Origin: Gammaproteobacteria bacterium
GTDB lineage: Bacteria > Pseudomonadota > Gammaproteobacteria > Pseudomonadales > Pseudomonadaceae
Direction: 5' to 3'
DNA length: 9,492 bases
NCBI GenBank assembly: GCA_012513235.1
Contig: JAAZCO010000295.1
Location: forward strand, 1 to 9,492
Under the pieces are notes generated by a model. The model worked only from the letters and a program-made list of their open reading frames with translations. It had not been told where the DNA came from and did not search any database. Position numbers and translations under genes: made by a program. This document shows, one piece after another, positions 6,195-9,492 of this stretch. Positions within the stretch are counted from its first letter, which is position 1. Each line of letters begins with the position of its first letter.

Positions 6195-6522
6195 TAAGAA
6201 ACTCATCAGCTCCTAAGTGAGTTTTGAGCAGTGCAAAAGTAAACAAGCTCATATATGTTCTAACCAATACGCTGCTGATATGGAATGATTTTTTTCGTAT
6301 AGATAGGCCTGTTTTTTAGATTAAAGAGTATAAGTAACAAGATATTTCATAAGATGCGGGCTTAGACGCAGTATCAGCGCACTGTATCAGTGTGAAATAT
6401 CACAATAAATGATGTAAAAGAATTCGAACTGGCGTGCTACAACAGATGAGCGGTCAATGCTGTGCTCAATGAGTCCGCTAGATATAGCAATAGAAATCAA
6501 TTAAGTACCCACTGGAAATTTT

Positions 6523-8763
6523 ATGCCGGCCAATAAAGAAGTAGAACTGTACCTAACATGCCCAAAAAGCCTTGAGGGTCTGTTGCTGGATGAAGCACAG
6601 TCGCTTGGTCTAACCGATGCTCGTGAACAACTCTCAGGCGTGTCAGGACGTGGCACTATGCAGGCGGCATATCGTCTGTGCTTGTGGTCTCGTCTAGCCA
6701 ACCGTGTGCTATTAGTGCTGAAGCGTTTTAGCGTTAAGACGGTTGAAGACCTGTATCACGGAGTCAATGACATCGATTGGGCTGAACATCTACAGGCTAA
6801 TGGCACATTATCAGTGGAGTTTACCGGTCGTGGCTCAGGCATTGATAACACCCACTTTGGTGCGTTGAAAGTTAAAGATGCGATTGTCGATGCGTTGCGT
6901 GACAAAGAAGGCAATCGTCCTTCGGTTGATAAAATCAGTCCTGATGTTCGTATCCACCTGCACCTCAATCGTGGTGAGGCAACGCTATCGCTAGACTTGT
7001 CCGGCACCAGTTTGCATCAGCGTGGCTATCGTCTCCAGCAAGGTGCTGCGCCACTTAAAGAGAACCTTGCAGCAGCGATTCTATTGCGTGCCGGTTGGCC
7101 AGCATTAGCCAAGCAGGGCGCAGCCCTGGCTGACCCGATGTGTGGTGTCGGTACTTTCTTAATTGAAGGCGCGATGATGGCCGCTGATATTGCGCCGAAC
7201 TTACGCCGCGAGCGCTGGGGCTTTACTAATTGGCTGGGTCACAATCCAGAAGATTGGCAGCCGCTATTCGCTGAAGCGCAGCAACGTGCGGAGATAGGTT
7301 TATCTAAGCCACCCCTGTGGATTCGTGGTTATGAGGGTGATCCGCGCTTGATTCAGCCTGCGCGCAATAATATCGAGCGTGCTGGATTAGCCAGTTGGGT
7401 CAATATCTATCAAGGTGAGTTAGCGACTTTTGAACCTAAACCTGATCAAGGCCAAAAAGGTTTAGTGGTGACTAACCCGCCATACGGTGAGCGCTTAGGT
7501 GATGAAGCCAGCTTGCTTTATCTTTACCAATATTTAGGTGAGCGTTTACGTACGACTTGTTTAGGCTGGGAAGCTGCCGTCTTTACCGGTGCACCTGAGT
7601 TAGGCAAGCGTATGGGCTTGCGTAGCCATAAACAGTACTCGCTGTTTAACGGTGCATTACCGTGCCGCTTGCTGTTGTTCCAAGTACAGCCTGAGCGCTT
7701 TGTGCTCTCAGAGCGTATCACTACGCACGCGAAGCCGACTTCTGCGCTGGATTCTGATGCTGCGCCGCGTTTAACGGGTGAGCCAGAGCCTATTGTGGCG
7801 CCTGTCGAAGCAGCACGTTTAAGTGAAGGTGGGCAGATGTTTGCTAACCGTCTCCAAAAGAACCTTAAGCAGCTCGGTAAGTGGGCGCGTAAAGAGCAGA
7901 TTGAATGCTACCGCCTTTACGATGCTGATATGCCTGAGTATGCCTTAGCCGTGGATATTTACGCTGATTGGGTGCATGTACAGGAATATGCTGCACCTAA
8001 GACCATTGATGTGGAAAAAGCTAAGGGGCGTTTCTTAGATGCTTTAGCTGCTATTCCAACAGTTTTAGATGTACCACCTGAGCGCATTGTGATTAAGCGC
8101 CGTGAGCGTCAAGCGGGTACGCGTCAATATGAGCGTCAAGCCGAACGTGGACAGTTTATGCATATCACCGAGGGTGGCGTAAAGCTGCTGGTGAACTTAA
8201 CCGATTACTTGGATACCGGCGTCTTTTTGGATCACCGTCCGATGCGTATGCGTATTCAACAAGAAGCAGCGGGTAAACGCTTCTTAAATCTGTTTTGTTA
8301 CACCGCTGCTGCGACAGTGCATGCAGCCAAAGGCGGGGCGCGCACGACGACCAGTGTTGACTTGTCCAAAACCTATTTGGATTGGGGCAAACGCAATCTA
8401 GCGGCCAACGGTTTCTCTGATAAGCACAGCTTAATACATGCCGATGTAATGGCGTGGCTGGAAGATGATCGTGAGATGTATGACCTGATCTTTGTTGATC
8501 CGCCAACCTTCTCTAACTCTAAGCGTATGGAAGAGGTGTTTGATATTCAGCGCGATCATATTGTGTTGCTCGATCGTGCCATGGCCCGTTTAGCGCCGGG
8601 TGGTAGCCTGTATTTCTCCAATAACTTCCGTCGTTTTGTCATGGATGAAAGTGTTGAGGCGCGTTATCAGGTGACGAATATTACCGCGAAAACCTTTGAT
8701 CCGGACTTTGCTCGTAATAAGAAAATTCACCAGGCTTGGCACTTAACTCAGCGTACTGACTGA
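6523..8763 (+). CDS. rlmL: Bifunctional 23S rRNA methyltransferase RlmKL (m2G2445 and m7G2069)
   Basis: In the E. coli protein the N-terminal half (RlmL) methylates N2 of G2445 and the C-terminal half (RlmK) N7 of G2069 in 23S rRNA, using S-adenosylmethionine. This 746-residue protein has both halves. RlmL: a THUMP RNA-binding region (about 45-160), the SAM loop DPMCGVGTFLIEG (204-216) and the catalytic NPPYGER (318-324). RlmK: the RNA-contacting DTGVFLDHRPMR (564-575), the SAM loop NLFCYTAAATVHAAKGGA (589-606) and the active-site VDPPTFSNSKRM (658-669). A low-complexity linker rich in Ala, Pro and Glu (about 397-432) joins the halves and helps explain the extra length over E. coli RlmL (702, recalled). 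ATG 6523 fits the family start; GGA lies 8 bases upstream. rluB follows 96 bases downstream on the same strand. Confidence 0.96.
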   Translation: MPANKEVELYLTCPKSLEGLLLDEAQSLGLTDAREQLSGVSGRGTMQAAYRLCLWSRLANRVLLVLKRFSVKTVEDLYHGVNDIDWAEHLQANGTLSVEFTGRGSGIDNTHFGALKVKDAIVDALRDKEGNRPSVDKISPDVRIHLHLNRGEATLSLDLSGTSLHQRGYRLQQGAAPLKENLAAAILLRAGWPALAKQGAALADPMCGVGTFLIEGAMMAADIAPNLRRERWGFTNWLGHNPEDWQPLFAEAQQRAEIGLSKPPLWIRGYEGDPRLIQPARNNIERAGLASWVNIYQGELATFEPKPDQGQKGLVVTNPPYGERLGDEASLLYLYQYLGERLRTTCLGWEAAVFTGAPELGKRMGLRSHKQYSLFNGALPCRLLLFQVQPERFVLSERITTHAKPTSALDSDAAPRLTGEPEPIVAPVEAARLSEGGQMFANRLQKNLKQLGKWARKEQIECYRLYDADMPEYALAVDIYADWVHVQEYAAPKTIDVEKAKGRFLDALAAIPTVLDVPPERIVIKRRERQAGTRQYERQAERGQFMHITEGGVKLLVNLTDYLDTGVFLDHRPMRMRIQQEAAGKRFLNLFCYTAAATVHAAKGGARTTTSVDLSKTYLDWGKRNLAANGFSDKHSLIHADVMAWLEDDREMYDLIFVDPPTFSNSKRMEEVFDIQRDHIVLLDRAMARLAPGGSLYFSNNFRRFVMDESVEARYQVTNITAKTFDPDFARNKKIHQAWHLTQRTD

Positions 8764-8805
8764 TTTATATCGTCTATTGAGCGAGCTGCGCGTACAATGC
8801 GTGGC

Positions 8806-8820
8806 TTGCAATTTTTGCAA
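8806..8820. repeat. Doubled TTGCAA palindrome before rluB
   Basis: TTGCAA occurs at 8806-8811 and 8815-8820, separated by TTT. Since TTGCAA is self-complementary, the pair is both a direct and an inverted repeat. It lies after a TACAAT (8793-8798), a possible -10 for rluB without a good -35 at normal spacing, so it would be in or near the start of the rluB leader. Function unknown. Confidence 0.35.
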
Positions 8821-8859
8821 TTGAATAACTGAAAAGAAACCCACCGGGAGGTGCTTAGA

Positions 8860-9492
8860 ATGCACAATAAATCGAAAAAGACTGCTACACCAGCAGCTGT
8901 ACAGCCACAAAATGATAAAGCCAAAAAAGGCGCTGTTGCACCTGTTGGTGAAAAACTGCAGAAAGTACTGGCGCGCATGGGCTTTGGCTCACGCCGTGAT
9001 ATTGAGCAGTGGATCGCTGATGGCCGCGTATTAGTCAACTCACGTGTCGCAAAATTGGGCGCGCGCGTTGATGCATTGGATGCTATTACTGTCGATGGTC
9101 GTCCACTCAAGCAAGAAGCTGAAACGTATTTACAACGTCGCGTATTGATTTATAACAAGCCAGAAGGCGAAGTGTGTACGCGTCGTGACCCTGAAGGTCG
9201 CCCAACAGTGTTTGACCGTTTACCACGCCCGCACACCGGTCGCTGGATCAATATTGGTCGCTTGGATATCAACACCACTGGTCTGCTGATGTTCACCACT
9301 GATGGTGAGTTAGCCAATCGCTTGATGCACCCCTCATATCAGATGGACCGAGAGTATGCGGTACGTGTGCGTGGTGAAGTCACCGAAGAGATGATTGAAA
9401 ATCTTAAAAACGGTGTGATGCTTGAAGACGGTCCAGCGAAGTTTACCGATGTGCAAGCCGCACCCGGTGGCGAAGGCTTTAACCGTTGGTTC
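8860..9492 (+). CDS. rluB: 23S rRNA pseudouridine synthase RluB, 3' end missing
   Basis: RluB converts U2605 of 23S rRNA to pseudouridine in E. coli. The first 211 residues are in the window and the frame is still open at the right edge. After a Lys/Ala/Gln-rich tail of about 29 residues comes an S4 RNA-binding domain (EKLQKVLARMGFGSRRDIEQ from 31, through VDG at 78-80). The RsuA/RluB-type catalytic domain follows, with YNKPEGEVCTRRDPEGRPTV (98-117) and the active-site GRLDINTTGLL (133-143) with catalytic Asp136, then FTTDGELANRLMHPS. The closing GGEGFNRWF matches the RluB pattern GGEGINQWY, favouring RluB over RluE, RluF or RsuA. ATG 8860 has an excellent GGGAGGTG Shine-Dalgarno (8846-8853) 6 bases away, so the extended N-terminus is likely real. 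About a quarter or more of the protein is missing. Confidence 0.93.
   Translation, partial: MHNKSKKTATPAAVQPQNDKAKKGAVAPVGEKLQKVLARMGFGSRRDIEQWIADGRVLVNSRVAKLGARVDALDAITVDGRPLKQEAETYLQRRVLIYNKPEGEVCTRRDPEGRPTVFDRLPRPHTGRWINIGRLDINTTGLLMFTTDGELANRLMHPSYQMDREYAVRVRGEVTEEMIENLKNGVMLEDGPAKFTDVQAAPGGEGFNRWF

Larger units (their letters stand above)
6125..6522. other. 398-base non-coding spacer between divergent rmf and rlmL
   Basis: No open frame with start, Shine-Dalgarno and family resemblance is present on either strand. The spacer holds the rmf ribosome-binding site and putative promoter at its left end, an imperfect stem (AAACTCAT at 6199-6206 with GTGAGTTT at 6217-6224), T-runs at 6289-6295 and 6312-6317, a weak CTGATA-N17-TATAGA promoter-like pair (6275-6303, plus strand), two GTATCAG copies 13 bases apart (6371 and 6384), and TGTGA-N4-TCACA (6391-6404). 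The rlmL leader occupies the right end. A/T content looks higher than in the genes. No tRNA or known RNA family was recognised. Confidence 0.6.

Noticed and set aside
6168..6206. 12-codon minus-strand mini-ORF (MSFLTVQYKALL) with AGGAG just upstream, before rmf
   Set aside because: The Shine-Dalgarno is only 3 bases from the ATG, the ORF covers the presumed rmf promoter and would lie outside the transcript, and nothing supports translation.
8165..8506. 113-codon minus-strand frame inside rlmL
   Set aside because: Antisense to the conserved RlmK domain with no recognisable domain or start signal.
6523..8763. A gene fusion event in RlmKL as a novelty
   Set aside because: The two-domain RlmL/RlmK protein is the normal form in gammaproteobacteria.
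8748..9110. 120-codon minus-strand frame over the rluB start
   Set aside because: Antisense to rluB, whose S4 domain and strong Shine-Dalgarno are clear.
1..9492. Defence island, prophage, toxin-antitoxin, CRISPR or biosynthetic system
   Set aside because: Every sizeable frame is a recognised housekeeping or SOS gene, apart from one small DUF2835-type gene; no integrase, transposase, spaced repeat array or attachment site is seen.

Overview
The window looks like an ordinary chromosomal stretch of housekeeping and DNA-damage-response genes from a gammaproteobacterium of the Pseudomonas group. The short proteins RMF, LexA and SulA and the enzymes PyrD and RlmKL all read like Pseudomonas versions. 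Base composition is near half G+C by eye (not computed), which is low for Pseudomonas proper and would suit a low-GC relative such as the Thiopseudomonas/Denitrificimonas type. That genus-level guess is inference only. No mobile element, CRISPR array, tRNA, rRNA or clear foreign gene is visible.

Layout from left to right: (1) the 3' three quarters of uvrB (+), cut by the left edge; (2) gltX (+), complete; (3) a convergent junction with two hairpins, the first an intrinsic terminator for the opposite strand; (4) the SOS operon lexA-sulA (-), whose promoter carries two tandem LexA boxes; (5) a small DUF2835-type gene of unknown function (+), divergent from lexA; (6) pyrD (+) with its own -10 element; (7) rmf (-), convergent with pyrD; (8) about 400 bases without a gene between the divergent rmf and rlmL, holding several short palindromes; (9) rlmL/rlmKL (+), a two-domain 23S rRNA methyltransferase; (10) the first 211 codons of rluB (+), cut by the right edge.

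Two themes stand out. One is DNA damage: UvrB repairs lesions, LexA controls the SOS regulon, and SulA blocks FtsZ during SOS. The other is translation and the ribosome: GltX charges tRNA-Glu, RMF makes hibernating ribosome dimers, RlmKL and RluB modify 23S rRNA. PyrD makes pyrimidine nucleotides. The DUF2835-pyrD-rmf-rlmL block and the lexA-sulA pair are familiar in Pseudomonas. Their direct adjacency to uvrB-gltX and rluB differs from the P. aeruginosa arrangement as I recall it.

I did not find a previously undescribed system. The parts most worth a second look are the lexA control region, the structured rmf-rlmL spacer, and the small DUF2835 gene.
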